Assembly (NCBI RefSeq): GCF_024494725.1 | Contig: NZ_JANHDK010000001.1 | Location: 310,001-374,000, forward strand | Length of the DNA stretch: 64,000 bases | Origin: Haloplanus ruber | GTDB lineage: Archaea; Halobacteriota; Halobacteria; Halobacteriales; Haloferacaceae | Direction of reading: 5' to 3' | Shown: positions 1 to 7,970 of the stretch, in pieces | Layout: every line of letters starts with the position of its first letter | Numbering within the stretch: the stretch's first letter is position 1 | Position numbers and translations under genes: made by a program | Notes under the pieces: generated by a model | Databases searched by the model: none | Told to the model about the DNA's origin: nothing | What the model saw: the letters and a program-made list of their open reading frames with translations, nothing else

Positions 1-255
1 CGGTCGACCACCGTCTCCCAGGGGGTTCGTGGCGAGGAGACGCCGAACGTCTCCGTCGGCGCGCTGACGGCCGACGAACCGGGCGAGCAAGCCCCGGATA
101 TCGGCGAGGAGGAACCCGCCGAGACGCCGAGCGCCGCCGAACTGTTCGACCCCGAAACGACCGGCCGGGTCGTCCTCATGCAGAACGTGGTGCCGCTGCT
201 CTCGACACTCGGCGCGTACGCCACCTTCCGGGTACTCTTTGCGGTCTGGTGGTGA
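1..255 (+). CDS. C-terminal part of an unrecognised membrane-anchored protein
   Basis: The reading frame is open from the first base to a TGA at 253-255, so only the last 84 residues are visible. The visible part has a long acidic stretch (about residues 10-50 of the fragment) and then one hydrophobic segment, beginning VVLMQNVVPLLS and ending in two tryptophans, that could be a C-terminal membrane anchor. The frame has strong G/C bias at third positions, as in neighbouring genes. It ends 40 bases before menA. The family cannot be named from the tail alone; a menaquinone-related role would be a guess from position only. Confidence 0.7.
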   Translation, partial: RSTTVSQGVRGEETPNVSVGALTADEPGEQAPDIGEEEPAETPSAAELFDPETTGRVVLMQNVVPLLSTLGAYATFRVLFAVWW

Positions 256-263
256 AACAGTAG

Positions 264-270
264 TCTTTAC
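264..270 (+). promoter_or_regulatory. TATA-like box of menA-menC
   Basis: The run TCTTTAC is centred about 29 bases before the menA ATG at 296. Transcription starting 25-26 bases downstream would give an essentially leaderless mRNA. This supports the start at 296 over the upstream in-frame TTG at 239. It is a position and composition argument only. Confidence 0.45.
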
Positions 271-295
271 GCGGTGGCGTCCCCATCGGTCGACG

Positions 296-1237
296 ATGAG
301 CACACAGGAGATCAGCCGCCGCCGCGCGTGGGTGATCGCCGCGCGGCCACAGACCCTCCCGGCGACGGCCGCCCCGGTCGCCGTCGGCACCGGCCTCGCG
401 GTCGGCCACGATGTCGCAGACCCCTTCGCCGCGGCCGCCGCGCTACTCGGCGCCGCCCTCATCCAGATCGGGACCAACTTCGCCAACGACTACTACGACG
501 CCGTCAAGGGCGCCGACACAGACGACCGCGAGGGGTTTACCCGCGTCACTCAGTCGGGACTCATCACCCCCGGAGCGGTCAAGCGCGCCGCCTACCTCAC
601 CTTCGCGGCCGCCGTCCTCGTGGGGACGACGCTCGTCTACGTCGGTGGCCTCCCCATCCTGATCGTCGGTCTCCTGTCCGTCGCTGCGGGCTTTGCCTAC
701 ACCGGCGGCCCGTATCCTCTCGGCTACCACGGCCTCGGTGACGTCTTCGTGTTCGTCTTCTTCGGTGTCGTCGCCGTCACCGGCACCTACTACGTGCAGG
801 CCGCGGCGACGCTCGCGGCGCCGCTTTCCCTCTCGATCCCCCCCGAAACGCTCCCGCCGGTCGCTGTCGTCGCCAGCCTCCCTGTCGCCGCGCTGTCGAC
901 GAACATCCTCGTGGTCAACAACGTCCGCGACATGGAGACCGACGCCGAGACGGGCAAACGCACCCTCGCCGTCCGCCTCGGCTACCGCTGGAGCCGCGTC
1001 CAGTACGTCGCGCTTATCGCAGTGGCCTACCTCGTCCCGCCGGCGCTGTGGCTCGCTGGCCCCGCCTCGCCCGCCGTGTTGCTCCCGCTGCTGACGACAC
1101 CCCTAGCCGTCGTCGTCTCCCGCACAGTCTGTACGCGGACCGACGGCGAGGCGCTCAATCCCGCACTCGAACAGACCGGCAAACTGCTCGCCGCCCACGC
1201 GCTCCTGTTCGGCGTCGGTCTCGCCGTCAGCGTATGA
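296..1237 (+). CDS. menA: 1,4-dihydroxy-2-naphthoate polyprenyltransferase
   Basis: This is a UbiA-superfamily integral membrane prenyltransferase that attaches the polyprenyl chain to dihydroxynaphthoate in menaquinone synthesis. The 313-residue product has the first Asp-rich motif, N64-D65-x-x-D68 followed by D74, and a second motif, NNVRDMETD, followed by KRTLAVRLG. Hydrophobic segments fill the rest, as expected for about 8-9 helices. The start at 296 is chosen because the protein then begins [12 protein letters not shown], close to family N-termini, and a TATA-like box lies at the leaderless distance. The stop overlaps the menC start by 4 bases, so the two genes are very probably translated from one mRNA. 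Confidence 0.93.
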   Translation: MSTQEISRRRAWVIAARPQTLPATAAPVAVGTGLAVGHDVADPFAAAAALLGAALIQIGTNFANDYYDAVKGADTDDREGFTRVTQSGLITPGAVKRAAYLTFAAAVLVGTTLVYVGGLPILIVGLLSVAAGFAYTGGPYPLGYHGLGDVFVFVFFGVVAVTGTYYVQAAATLAAPLSLSIPPETLPPVAVVASLPVAALSTNILVVNNVRDMETDAETGKRTLAVRLGYRWSRVQYVALIAVAYLVPPALWLAGPASPAVLLPLLTTPLAVVVSRTVCTRTDGEALNPALEQTGKLLAAHALLFGVGLAVSV

Positions 1238-2304
1238 ACCGCCGCGACTTCGCCCTCGACCTGACGACGCCGCTCTCGACGGCCCGCGGCCGCATCGAGC
1301 GCCGCGAGGGGACGCTGATCGAACTCACGGCCGGCGACGCTCGCGGGGTCGGTGAGGCGACGCCGCTCCCCGGCTGGACGGAGTCGCTCGCCGACTGTCG
1401 GGCCGCGCTCGACGCCGTCGCCCGTGCCGTCAGCGACGGCCGCCTCACGCCCGTCGACCCTTCGCACCCGCTCGCCGCCGCTACCGACGCGCTGCTCGAC
1501 GCCGTCAGCGACGCGCCGGCGGCCCGCCACGCCGTCGAGTGTGCGCTTCTCGACGCCGCGGGGCGTCGGCGCGGCCGGTCGCTCGCCGCACTCCTCGCCG
1601 ACGATCCGGCGTCGACGGTCCCGGTGAACGCGACGCTCGGCGACGCCGACGCCGCGACGACGGCCCAGGCCGCCGCCGACGCCGTCGCCGACGGGTTCGG
1701 GTGTCTCAAGGTGAAAGTCGGCGCCCGGTCGCTGGAACGCGACGTGGCCCGCCTGCGTGCGGTCCGGGACGCCGTGAGCGAAGACGTGTCGATCCGAGCG
1801 GACGCCAACGGTGCGTGGGACCGTGAGACGGCCGCCGATGCGGTTGAGGCGTTCGCGTCACTGGATCTCGCCTACCTCGAACAGCCGCTCCCGGCGGACG
1901 ACCTGGCGGGCCACGCTGCCCTCCGGGGCCGCGGCGTCGACGTAGCGCTCGACGAGACGCTGGCGACGGTGTCCGCCGCGGTGGCTCTCGACGCCGACGC
2001 GGCCGACATCTTGATCCTGAAGCCGATGGCACTCGGCGGCCCCGCCCGGGCGTTTCGGGCGGCGACCGCGGCGCGGCGAGCGGGCGTCGACCCCGTGGTG
2101 ACGACGACGGTGGACGCCGCGCCCGCCCGGACGGCCGCGGTCCACGTCGCCGCTGCCATCCCTGGCGTCCGGCCCTGCGGGTTGGCGACCGGTGCCGCCC
2201 TCGCCGCGGACCTCGCCCCCGACCCCGCGCCGGTCACGGACGGCGCGATCACCGTGCCCGAGGGGCCGGGCGTCGCGGGTGCGGCCTTCGACGACGTAGT
2301 GTAA
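1234..2304 (+). CDS. menC: o-succinylbenzoate synthase
   Basis: This enolase-superfamily enzyme dehydrates SHCHC to o-succinylbenzoate in menaquinone synthesis. In the 356-residue product the superfamily residues are visible: the KVK pair (K159, K161), metal ligands D190 (in RADANG), E216 (in YLEQPLP) and D240 (in ALDETLA), and K263 in ILKPMALGG. The ATG overlaps the menA stop. The coupling to menA favours MenC over dipeptide epimerases or muconate-type relatives, which share the same residues. No menE, menD or menB lies in the window; they are either upstream or elsewhere. Confidence 0.88.
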   Translation: MNRRDFALDLTTPLSTARGRIERREGTLIELTAGDARGVGEATPLPGWTESLADCRAALDAVARAVSDGRLTPVDPSHPLAAATDALLDAVSDAPAARHAVECALLDAAGRRRGRSLAALLADDPASTVPVNATLGDADAATTAQAAADAVADGFGCLKVKVGARSLERDVARLRAVRDAVSEDVSIRADANGAWDRETAADAVEAFASLDLAYLEQPLPADDLAGHAALRGRGVDVALDETLATVSAAVALDADAADILILKPMALGGPARAFRAATAARRAGVDPVVTTTVDAAPARTAAVHVAAAIPGVRPCGLATGAALAADLAPDPAPVTDGAITVPEGPGVAGAAFDDVV

Positions 2305-2322
2305 CCACAGACGACCGCCGAA

Positions 2323-2329
2323 GCTATAC
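2323..2329 (+). promoter_or_regulatory. TATA-like box of the 33-residue membrane protein
   Basis: GCTATAC is centred about 26 bases before the ATG at 2352, the spacing expected for a leaderless haloarchaeal mRNA. It lies just after the menC stop, so the small downstream ORF has a promoter of its own. Evidence is composition and spacing only. Confidence 0.5.
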
Positions 2330-2351
2330 GAACCCGGACCGAACGGAGGCT

Positions 2352-2453
2352 ATGTCGACCGGCCGCCTGCTGTACGCCCTCGGACTGTTCGCCGTCCTCG
2401 TCTTCTCGCTCGGCATCGCCGTCGTCTGGGCGCTCTCCTACGGCCCGCTGTGA
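2352..2453 (+). CDS. 33-residue single-helix membrane protein
   Basis: The ORF starts MSTGRLLYALG and continues as one hydrophobic helix with almost no hydrophilic tail, ending SYGPL. A TATA-like box at 2323-2329 gives exactly leaderless spacing, which is the main reason for calling it a gene. Its last 16 bases overlap the 3' end of the convergent gene at 2438-3313. I do not recognise the family. It could be a small subunit or regulator of a membrane complex, but nothing in the sequence says which. Confidence 0.6.
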   Translation: MSTGRLLYALGLFAVLVFSLGIAVVWALSYGPL

Positions 2454-3313
2454 TCGGCGGTGTCGTCGTCCACCTCGGCGTCCGCTCCGTGGGAGACGCC
2501 CTCGCGGCGGTCGGCCTGGAGCCGTCGGATCGCCGCCGCGGCGTTGCTCGCGTCGTACCCAAAGTAGACGGCCTCGGCGTACGCCTCAGCTACCTCCGTC
2601 GCCCCGACGAGGGCGTCGACGTCGACGTCGACGGCGTACAGTTCGATGGCCAGCGACGAATCGCGCCCCGCGAGCCGGCTCTCGAAGCCCTTGGCGATGG
2701 TCTCTAGCCAGTAGGTCGTGCCGTACGCGGTGTCGTAGAGCGGGACGACGAAGCGATCGACCATCGGCGCGAGCGCCTCGATATCGAGTCCGCTCCGGGC
2801 GCGCAGATGGCCCGGATAGGGGTCCGGATAACACGTCACCGAGAGCTCGCCCGGCACCCGGTCGCGGACCGCGGCGACGAAGTCGGTGACGACCGACGCC
2901 CGCCAGTCCTCGCGCTCGTCGAACTCGCTCGCGGCGAAGCGACGGTCGCACCGCTCGCAGCGACAGTAGCCGTCGCGTGGGAACCCGATGTCGTCGAGTC
3001 GGAGATCCGGGCCGGCCGCGACGCAGTCGTCGACGATTTCGAGCAACCCCTCGCGGTAGTCCGCGTGGGTGGGACAGACGTACGACCAGTCGAAGTAGGG
3101 CTGCTCCCGTGTCGCTGGACGGCCGTCGGCGTCGACGGCCGCGAGCGACGGATCGTCGCCGACGGCGGCGTTGTCGCCGAACGCCGAGAGCATGTTGACG
3201 CCGGTCGGCTGTGGCGCGGCCGCCCGGCCGGTGACATCTTTCACCTCGTAGTAGCCCGCGTCGAAGACCGACCACTCCAGTTCCTCGGCGTTCCGCGTGA
3301 CGACGCCGTACAT
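2438..3313 (-). CDS. Unrecognised conserved-looking protein, possibly TIM-barrel glycosidase-like
   Basis: The 291-residue soluble protein begins MYGVVTRNAEELEW. It has a cysteine cluster, CRCERC, near residue 117 preceded by DDIGFPRDGY, then repeated strand-helix patches (SVTCYPDPYPGHL, RFVVPLYDTAYG, SLAIELYAVDVD). Conserved-looking acidic residues at strand ends (LDDIGF, IELYAVD) suggest a (beta/alpha)8 fold like that of glycoside-hydrolase-related proteins; this is inference. The C-terminal 25 residues are low-complexity and acidic. It stands alone between menC and the pyr genes and overlaps the convergent mini-ORF. A catalytic role is not shown; the Cys cluster could bind zinc. Confidence 0.75.
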   Translation of the reverse strand: MYGVVTRNAEELEWSVFDAGYYEVKDVTGRAAAPQPTGVNMLSAFGDNAAVGDDPSLAAVDADGRPATREQPYFDWSYVCPTHADYREGLLEIVDDCVAAGPDLRLDDIGFPRDGYCRCERCDRRFAASEFDEREDWRASVVTDFVAAVRDRVPGELSVTCYPDPYPGHLRARSGLDIEALAPMVDRFVVPLYDTAYGTTYWLETIAKGFESRLAGRDSSLAIELYAVDVDVDALVGATEVAEAYAEAVYFGYDASNAAAAIRRLQADRREGVSHGADAEVDDDTADHSGP

Positions 3314-3365
3314 ACCCGCCGGTAGCGGGCGGTTGCGGGTAAGTAGTTCGTTCGGGAGAACGGAG

Positions 3366-3470
3366 TTACTCTTCGACGTCGACCTCGACCGGTTCCTTAT
3401 CGCCCGAGAGGAGGACGTAGCCGATTGCGATCAGTGCCAGAACCAGGATGAACTTGGTCTTTCCGGACAT
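3366..3470 (-). CDS. 34-residue membrane protein at the end of the pyrBI operon
   Basis: The ORF reads MSGKTKFILVLALIA, continues through one transmembrane helix, and ends in an acidic tail (PVEVDVEE). The layout is short positive N-terminus, helix, acidic C-terminus. It starts 21 bases after the pyrI stop on the same strand and is probably cotranscribed with pyrB-pyrI. The family is not identified and a link to pyrimidine synthesis is only positional. Confidence 0.65.
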   Translation of the reverse strand: MSGKTKFILVLALIAIGYVLLSGDKEPVEVDVEE

Positions 3471-3491
3471 GCAGCTACCTTGGACCACCGG

Positions 3492-3983
3492 TCACAAATC
3501 GGTTTCGCCCGACCCGCGGGTGTCGATGTGTTCGGCGACATCGCCCTCGCGGACCATCGTGCCACAGTACGAACACCGCACGCCGTCGTCCAGCACTGCG
3601 AACTCCGTCCGCACGGGTTCGTCGGCGTTCGTGATGCAGTTGTGGTTGGGACAGACGAGGATGCCGGTCACCGAATCGGTCCGCTCGACGCGGTTTTTCT
3701 CGATCACGTCGAACTCGCGGATGATGTTGATCGTCGCCTCGGGGGCGATCAGCGAGAGGACGTCCACCTCCGACTGACTGAGTTCGCGGCCCTCGACCTT
3801 GACGACGTCCTTGAGACCGAGTTTGTCGCTGGGGACGTTCATCCCGACGCTGACGCTCTCGCCGCCGCTGCCGTCGATGCCGAGAATGGCGAGGACGTTC
3901 AGCGCCTGGCCGGCGGTGACGTGGTCGATGACGGTGCCGTCGCGGATCTTGCTGACGCGGAGTTCCTTGTCGGTGTCGCTCAT
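3492..3983 (-). CDS. pyrI: Aspartate carbamoyltransferase regulatory subunit
   Basis: PyrI binds nucleotide effectors and, through a C-terminal zinc domain, the catalytic trimer of aspartate transcarbamoylase. The 163-residue protein shows the N-terminal allosteric domain ([14 protein letters not shown], typical of effector-binding strands) and the four zinc cysteines C111, C116, C137 and C140 in CPNHNC and CSYC. Length fits the family. Its ATG overlaps the pyrB stop by 4 bases, so translation is coupled. The last dozen residues are an acidic, probably flexible tail. Confidence 0.97.
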   Translation of the reverse strand: MSDTDKELRVSKIRDGTVIDHVTAGQALNVLAILGIDGSGGESVSVGMNVPSDKLGLKDVVKVEGRELSQSEVDVLSLIAPEATINIIREFDVIEKNRVERTDSVTGILVCPNHNCITNADEPVRTEFAVLDDGVRCSYCGTMVREGDVAEHIDTRGSGETDL

Positions 3984-4894
3984 GCCTCGCCTCCAAGCAG
4001 CCCGTCGAGCAGGGCCATCCGCACAGGGACGCCGTTGTGGGCTTGGTCGAAGTACTTCGCGCGTGTCGTCTCGTCGACCTCGGGGGCGATTTCGTCGACG
4101 CGCGGCAGCGGGTGCATCACGCTCAGATCGTCCGGTGCGCTGGCCAGCACCTCGTTGTCGATGCGGTACTCGCCGGCGACCTCGCGGTACTCTCGCTCCT
4201 CGGGGAAGCGCTCGCGCTGGATGCGGGTGACATAGAGCACGTCCAGTTCCGGGAGCACCTCGTCGAGGTCGGTGTGTTCGCGGACCTGCGCGCCCGCTTC
4301 ATGGAGGTCGTACCGGACGTTCCGCGGCAGGCGCAGGCTCTCCGGGCTGATGAAGTGTTGGCGGACGTCGAACTCGGTGAGCGCGTGAGCGAGTGAGTGG
4401 ACCGTCCGCCCGTACTTCAGGTCGCCCATGATCCCAACGGTGATGTCGTCGAGTCCCGCGTTCTCTCGGATCGTGTAGAGATCGAGGAGCGTCTGGCTCG
4501 GGTGTTGGCCGGCGCCGTCGCCGGCGTTCACCAGGGGGACGTCGACGAACTCCGAGGCGAGTTTCGCCGACCCCTCGCTCGGATGCCTGAGGACGAGGGC
4601 GTCGGCATACCCCTCGATCACCCGCACGGTGTCCGCCAGGCTCTCGCCTTTCTTCACCGACGACGACTCCACCGCACCCATGTCGACCGTGTCGCCGCCG
4701 AGGCGCTTCATCGCCGTCTCGAAGCTCATCTTCGTTCGCGTGCTCGGTTCGAAGAAACACAGCGCAAGCACGCGCCCGGCGTGTCGGCCGTGCACGATCT
4801 CGGGGTCGGCGTCGATGGCCGCCGCGTGATCGAGCACCGCCTCGATGTCGTCCCGGGAGAGGTGGGCCGCGCTGATGAGGTGGTCCCGTAGCAT
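3980..4894 (-). CDS. pyrB: Aspartate carbamoyltransferase catalytic subunit
   Basis: PyrB joins carbamoyl phosphate to aspartate in the committed step of pyrimidine synthesis. The 304-residue protein begins [14 protein letters not shown]. It has the carbamoyl-phosphate motif F48-EPSTRT, the SSSVKKGES loop (77-85) whose Lys reaches into the adjacent active site, and HPSQ (131-134) followed by LLDLYTI. A much longer in-frame upstream extension exists but is not family-like, so the ATG at 4894 is used. That ATG shares a base with the stop of an ORF upstream (TAATG), suggesting coupling to it. Confidence 0.96.
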   Translation of the reverse strand: MLRDHLISAAHLSRDDIEAVLDHAAAIDADPEIVHGRHAGRVLALCFFEPSTRTKMSFETAMKRLGGDTVDMGAVESSSVKKGESLADTVRVIEGYADALVLRHPSEGSAKLASEFVDVPLVNAGDGAGQHPSQTLLDLYTIRENAGLDDITVGIMGDLKYGRTVHSLAHALTEFDVRQHFISPESLRLPRNVRYDLHEAGAQVREHTDLDEVLPELDVLYVTRIQRERFPEEREYREVAGEYRIDNEVLASAPDDLSVMHPLPRVDEIAPEVDETTRAKYFDQAHNGVPVRMALLDGLLGGEA

Positions 4895-5256
4895 TACGTG
4901 TGTGAGCCACCTGCGGCGTCTTGAATCCCTCGGCATTCCGATTCCGCCCGATGCTGGCGCGGGGCGCCGCGGCCGGCACTGCTTCCCTGTCCCCACTCCG
5001 AATAGTCGTCGTGGAGGCCGTGGCGCTCGATGAGTGCCTTGCCGGCGCGTTCCCGAAAGATCGAGCCTCGATGGTTGGCCCCGTATGTGCCACGGAAGGC
5101 TCCCCGATGGGTTTGGAGGCGATCCCACAGGATGGTGGCGCTCCCCGGCGAGATAGGGTCGACAACTGTGACAGGTTCGCAGTCACTCACCTGCGCCGGG
5201 CGTGGCGGGAGTCCCGCGAGCGACCACAGGGAGGAGGGGGACTCGGCCACGGCCAT
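4894..5256 (-). CDS. Unrecognised ORF overlapping the pyrB start
   Basis: The up to 120-residue ORF ends in TAATG, its stop sharing a base with the pyrB ATG. The middle reads like a folded helical protein: [12 protein letters not shown], then [17 protein letters not shown] and HDDYSEW. Hand counting over 60 codons of this part gives G+C about 67, 52 and 75 percent at positions 1, 2 and 3. That is the coding pattern, but with a weaker third-position bias than the neighbours. The C-terminal 25 residues look less protein-like. The start could be the ATG at 5256 or a GTG at 5190; no clear TATA box precedes either. It may be cotranscribed with pyrBI, or it may be decayed foreign sequence next to the tRNA scar. 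Confidence 0.5.
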   Translation of the reverse strand: MAVAESPSSLWSLAGLPPRPAQVSDCEPVTVVDPISPGSATILWDRLQTHRGAFRGTYGANHRGSIFRERAGKALIERHGLHDDYSEWGQGSSAGRGAPRQHRAESECRGIQDAAGGSHT

Positions 5257-5268
5257 CGAGTGAACGAG

Positions 5269-5300
5269 ACGGGCGTGGCGGGATTCGAACCGGATCGAGA
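5269..5300 (-). repeat. Partial duplicate of the tRNA-Arg 3' end (attachment-site-like scar)
   Basis: Bases 5269-5291 repeat exactly 23 bases at 5371-5393, which cover the acceptor 3' strand and T-arm of tRNA-Arg. Similarity continues as GATCGAG after a 2-base gap. The copy lacks the rest of the tRNA and so is not a functional gene. A second T-loop-like GGGTTCGAAC lies between the two copies near 5321. Partial tRNA 3' duplicates are typical of integrase attachment sites; no integrase is visible here. Confidence 0.7.
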
Positions 5301-5371
5301 CTCGCTCCGCTCGTCTCGCAGGGTTCGAACTCCGGGAGCCGTTTTCGGCCTCGCTTCGTTCGACCAGAACA

Positions 5372-5444
5372 CGGGCGTGGCGGGATTCGAACCCGCGATC
5401 GAGAGGTTAGGAACCTCTCGCCCTATCCGCTAGGCCACACGCCC
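5372..5444 (-). tRNA. tRNA-Arg (anticodon CCU)
   Basis: The minus strand folds into a full cloverleaf: acceptor GGGCGTG/CACGCCC, TG at positions 8-9, D-stem GCCT/GGGC with GG in the loop, anticodon stem AGAGG/CCTCT enclosing TTCCTAA, a 5-base variable loop CGATC, and T-stem GCGGG/CCCGC with loop TTCGAAT. The anticodon is CCT, reading AGG. Including discriminator G it is 73 bases. There is no intron, and CCA is not encoded. A T-rich box 25-28 bases upstream supports transcription start at its 5' end. Confidence 0.97.
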
Positions 5445-5468
5445 CGCCGAGGGTAGACGGGACGCGAA

Positions 5469-5476
5469 CAAAAAGG
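5469..5476 (-). promoter_or_regulatory. Promoter box of tRNA-Arg
   Basis: On the minus strand the sequence reads CCTTTTTG, centred about 28 bases before the mature tRNA 5' end at 5444. This is the normal archaeal TATA spacing. No other candidate lies in the 108-base gap on this strand. Confidence 0.5.
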
Positions 5477-5521
5477 TCGGTATCCTGTCCCGACGGCGGG
5501 CTTTTGACGCTTACACCACAC

Positions 5522-5528
5522 CTTATTC
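5522..5528 (+). promoter_or_regulatory. Promoter box of the HiPIP-like gene
   Basis: CTTATTC is centred about 29 bases upstream of the ATG at 5554, consistent with leaderless transcription. It is the only A/T-rich stretch of the right spacing in the gap after the tRNA. Confidence 0.45.
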
Positions 5529-5553
5529 ATGTTGCGACACCTAACTGTCGGAT

Positions 5554-5979
5554 ATGGGTAACAGAATAACCGACACCGAACGGCGTCGGCTCCTCGCGCT
5601 GGTCGGCAGTGGACTCGCAACGGGACTGGCTGGCTGTTCCGGTGGCGGGGGCGGCGGGGGCGAGGACACGGCAACCGCGACGGCGACCGAGACGGCGACA
5701 GCCACGGACACGGCGACGCCCACCTCGGGTGGCGACGACACCGTCCCCTCGGAGTACGAAACGGCCACCGCCATCGGCGGGGCCCAGCGGAACCCCGACT
5801 CGCTTTCCTCGAAGTCGGCAGTGAACTACCAGTCCAACCCGAAGGACGGCCAACAGTGTTCGAGCTGTCAGTTCTACATCGAGGACAAGAACGGCGACGG
5901 GATGGGCGCGTGTACCCTCGTCGCCGGCAACATCGCTCCCGAGGGGTACTGCGTCAGCTACGCGGCCTACGAGGGCTAG
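5554..5979 (+). CDS. High-potential iron-sulfur (HiPIP)-type lipoprotein
   Basis: The 141-residue protein has a twin-arginine signal (ERRRLLALVGSGLATG) followed by a lipobox ending LAGC. A Thr/Ala/Gly-rich linker comes next, then a C-terminal domain with four cysteines in CSSCQFY, GACTLVAG and GYCVSYAAY. That spacing and the short aromatic-rich end fit the HiPIP family, which carries one [4Fe-4S] cluster as a soluble electron carrier. It would be folded in the cytoplasm, exported by Tat and lipid-anchored outside. It stands just before the nos genes, where an extracytoplasmic electron carrier would be plausible, but a link is not shown. Confidence 0.85.
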   Translation: MGNRITDTERRRLLALVGSGLATGLAGCSGGGGGGGEDTATATATETATATDTATPTSGGDDTVPSEYETATAIGGAQRNPDSLSSKSAVNYQSNPKDGQQCSSCQFYIEDKNGDGMGACTLVAGNIAPEGYCVSYAAYEG

Positions 5980-6041
5980 CCGCCGCGGCTTAGACGGGTG
6001 TACCAGACGACGTATAACCGACCCTCGACTACGGTCCGTCG

Positions 6042-7970
6042 ATGAAACGGGGGGAGACGCGGACGTGGCAGTTGGCGGCGGCAGTCTGTTTGGCGCTCGT
6101 CCTCTGTGTGTCGCTCTGGGCCTTCGCCGTCGACCTCGGATCGGCACGCCCCGACCCGGTGGCGTACGACGACACGGTGAAACTCGGCGTCACGGCCGAA
6201 ACGGAGCAGGCGGCCGAACACCGCGGGGCGTCGATCCCCCGCGTCGAGGTGTTTTACTCACAGTATCACTACGTCGTCGGCTACGCGGGGGTCGCCCAGG
6301 CGGTGGCGGCACTCGATAGCCCAGGACGGGAGCGGCAGTTCGGCTACCCACTCGCGGTGTACGCGTCGGACTACGCAGGACGCTCGCCGCGCTGTGCGGC
6401 CGACGGCACTCTCGTCACGACGACGAATCCGGACTGGGTGCCAGCGACCGCGGCGCGGTTCGTCGTCGAGAGCGACGCACACGTCGGCGGTGATCAGGTC
6501 GTCGTGCCGTTCTCCTCGGCGGCGGCCGCGGCCGCCTTCGCCGACGACTGTGGCGGACGGGTCGTCGACTGGGACGGACTGCGACGGGAGCCGCCACCGG
6601 TGACCCGCGCTGCGGGCGTTCGGTCACAGGTCGACGACCGCCACGCCACCGCGGATCGGCGCGCCGCGGCGGTCCGACCGTTGCTGGACCGCGAGGTGTC
6701 TGTCGTCGTCGGCCGAGATGCGCCGACGGTCCAGGCTGCGGTCGAGGCGGCCCCCGCGAACACCACGGTGGTCGTCCCGCCGGGGCGGTATGCGGAACAG
6801 GTCGTCGTCAACCGGTCGCTCACCCTCCGCGGTGCGGGGGCGCGGACGACCCTCGACGGCGGCGGTCAGGGGACCGTAATCGACGTCAGGGCAGACGACG
6901 TGGCGGTGACTGGGCTCACGATCCGGGGGGTCGGTAACGCGACCCGAGCCACCAACGGAAGCGTGGCCGACGGCGACTGGGACGCCCAGGTTCAGCGGGG
7001 CTACGGCGGCGGCGACGCGGGCGTGGCCGCGACGAACGTCTCGCGGATGTACGTCCACAACGTGACGGTCCACACCCCGGCCAACGGCGTCTTGCTCCGG
7101 AGCGTGCCGGGTGCTGTGGTCGACGGCCTTCGGGTGAACGGCTCCGCGGCGTGGCTCGATGGCTTCATGGGTGTCGTCGCGATGAACGAGGCCGTCGTCG
7201 TCCAGCGCTCGCGGATCGAAGGGGGTCGCGACGGCGTCTACCTCCACCGCGCCGCGGGGACCGTCGTTCGGAACAACACGTTCCGCGGCGGGCGATTCGG
7301 CGTCCACCTGATGTACACCTCGGACACTCTCGTCGCCGACAACGTGGCGCGCGATCAGGCGTCGAGCGGCGTGGTGGTCATGACGCGGCCGTCCGGGAAC
7401 GCCGTCGTGGGCAACGACGTGCGCGGCGCCGGTGGCGGAATCTTCGTCGGCGGCGCGGACAGCTACGTCGCACGCAACGTGGTGGCGAACGTCGACCGGG
7501 GACTCGTCGCCTACGCGACGAGGACGACCTTCGCGCACAACGTCGTCTACGGGAACGACGTTGGGTTCGCGTCCTCGACGGTCGTGCCGTCGAACCGCGT
7601 GGTCGAAAACGACTTCGTGGCGAACGACCGCCACGCGACTGCCGGCCCGGGGCCGCTCCGAATCTTCACCCACCGCGGCCGCGGCAACTACTGGGAGGGG
7701 GCCTACGACATGGACGGCGGCGCGACGCTCGACCGGCCGTACTCGCCGACCGATCCGCTGGACCGTCGGCTCCACCGAACCGACGCGGCAGTGACGCTGA
7801 GCGCGGCGCCGACCGTCCGGGGCGTTCGCACGCTCCGTGGCACGACGCCTGGCTTCCGACAGGGCAGTATCGTCGACACGGCGCCGCTGGCCCGCCCGGC
7901 GAACCCGGAGACACTTGCGCGCGTTCGCAACGAGACGAGTGGCGGCGACTCGACGGGAGGAGCGGCGTGA
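6042..7970 (+). CDS. nosD: NosD-type protein with an N-terminal NosL-like domain
   Basis: The 642-residue protein starts with one membrane helix or signal (about residues 10-30). Residues about 60-190 resemble NosL in its core (ARFVVESDAHVGG, then VVVPFSSAAAA and GGRVVDW) but lack the CGM copper motif. From about 225 it is a right-handed parallel beta-helix of the NosD/CASH type, opening TVQAAVEAAPANTTVVVPPGRY and continuing with repeated strands such as NNTFRGG and DNVARD. NosD works with NosF and NosY in maturing the copper sites of nitrous oxide reductase. A TATA-like ATAA near 6013 gives leaderless spacing. Its TGA overlaps the nosF GTG by 3 bases. Confidence 0.9.
   Translation: MKRGETRTWQLAAAVCLALVLCVSLWAFAVDLGSARPDPVAYDDTVKLGVTAETEQAAEHRGASIPRVEVFYSQYHYVVGYAGVAQAVAALDSPGRERQFGYPLAVYASDYAGRSPRCAADGTLVTTTNPDWVPATAARFVVESDAHVGGDQVVVPFSSAAAAAAFADDCGGRVVDWDGLRREPPPVTRAAGVRSQVDDRHATADRRAAAVRPLLDREVSVVVGRDAPTVQAAVEAAPANTTVVVPPGRYAEQVVVNRSLTLRGAGARTTLDGGGQGTVIDVRADDVAVTGLTIRGVGNATRATNGSVADGDWDAQVQRGYGGGDAGVAATNVSRMYVHNVTVHTPANGVLLRSVPGAVVDGLRVNGSAAWLDGFMGVVAMNEAVVVQRSRIEGGRDGVYLHRAAGTVVRNNTFRGGRFGVHLMYTSDTLVADNVARDQASSGVVVMTRPSGNAVVGNDVRGAGGGIFVGGADSYVARNVVANVDRGLVAYATRTTFAHNVVYGNDVGFASSTVVPSNRVVENDFVANDRHATAGPGPLRIFTHRGRGNYWEGAYDMDGGATLDRPYSPTDPLDRRLHRTDAAVTLSAAPTVRGVRTLRGTTPGFRQGSIVDTAPLARPANPETLARVRNETSGGDSTGGAA

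Noticed and set aside
3297-4235. 312-codon plus-strand frame opposite pyrI and pyrB
   Set aside because: It is the antisense shadow of two genes with clear motifs; high G+C makes such frames open by chance.
4895-5371. Possible structured RNA (SRP or RNase P type) between pyrB and tRNA-Arg
   Set aside because: I looked for SRP helix-8 and RNase P core sequences on both strands and saw none.
5202-5456. ORFs on the plus strand over the tRNA region, with repeated GRGGIRT peptides
   Set aside because: They are translations of the antisense of tRNA-Arg and of its partial copy, a common false call.
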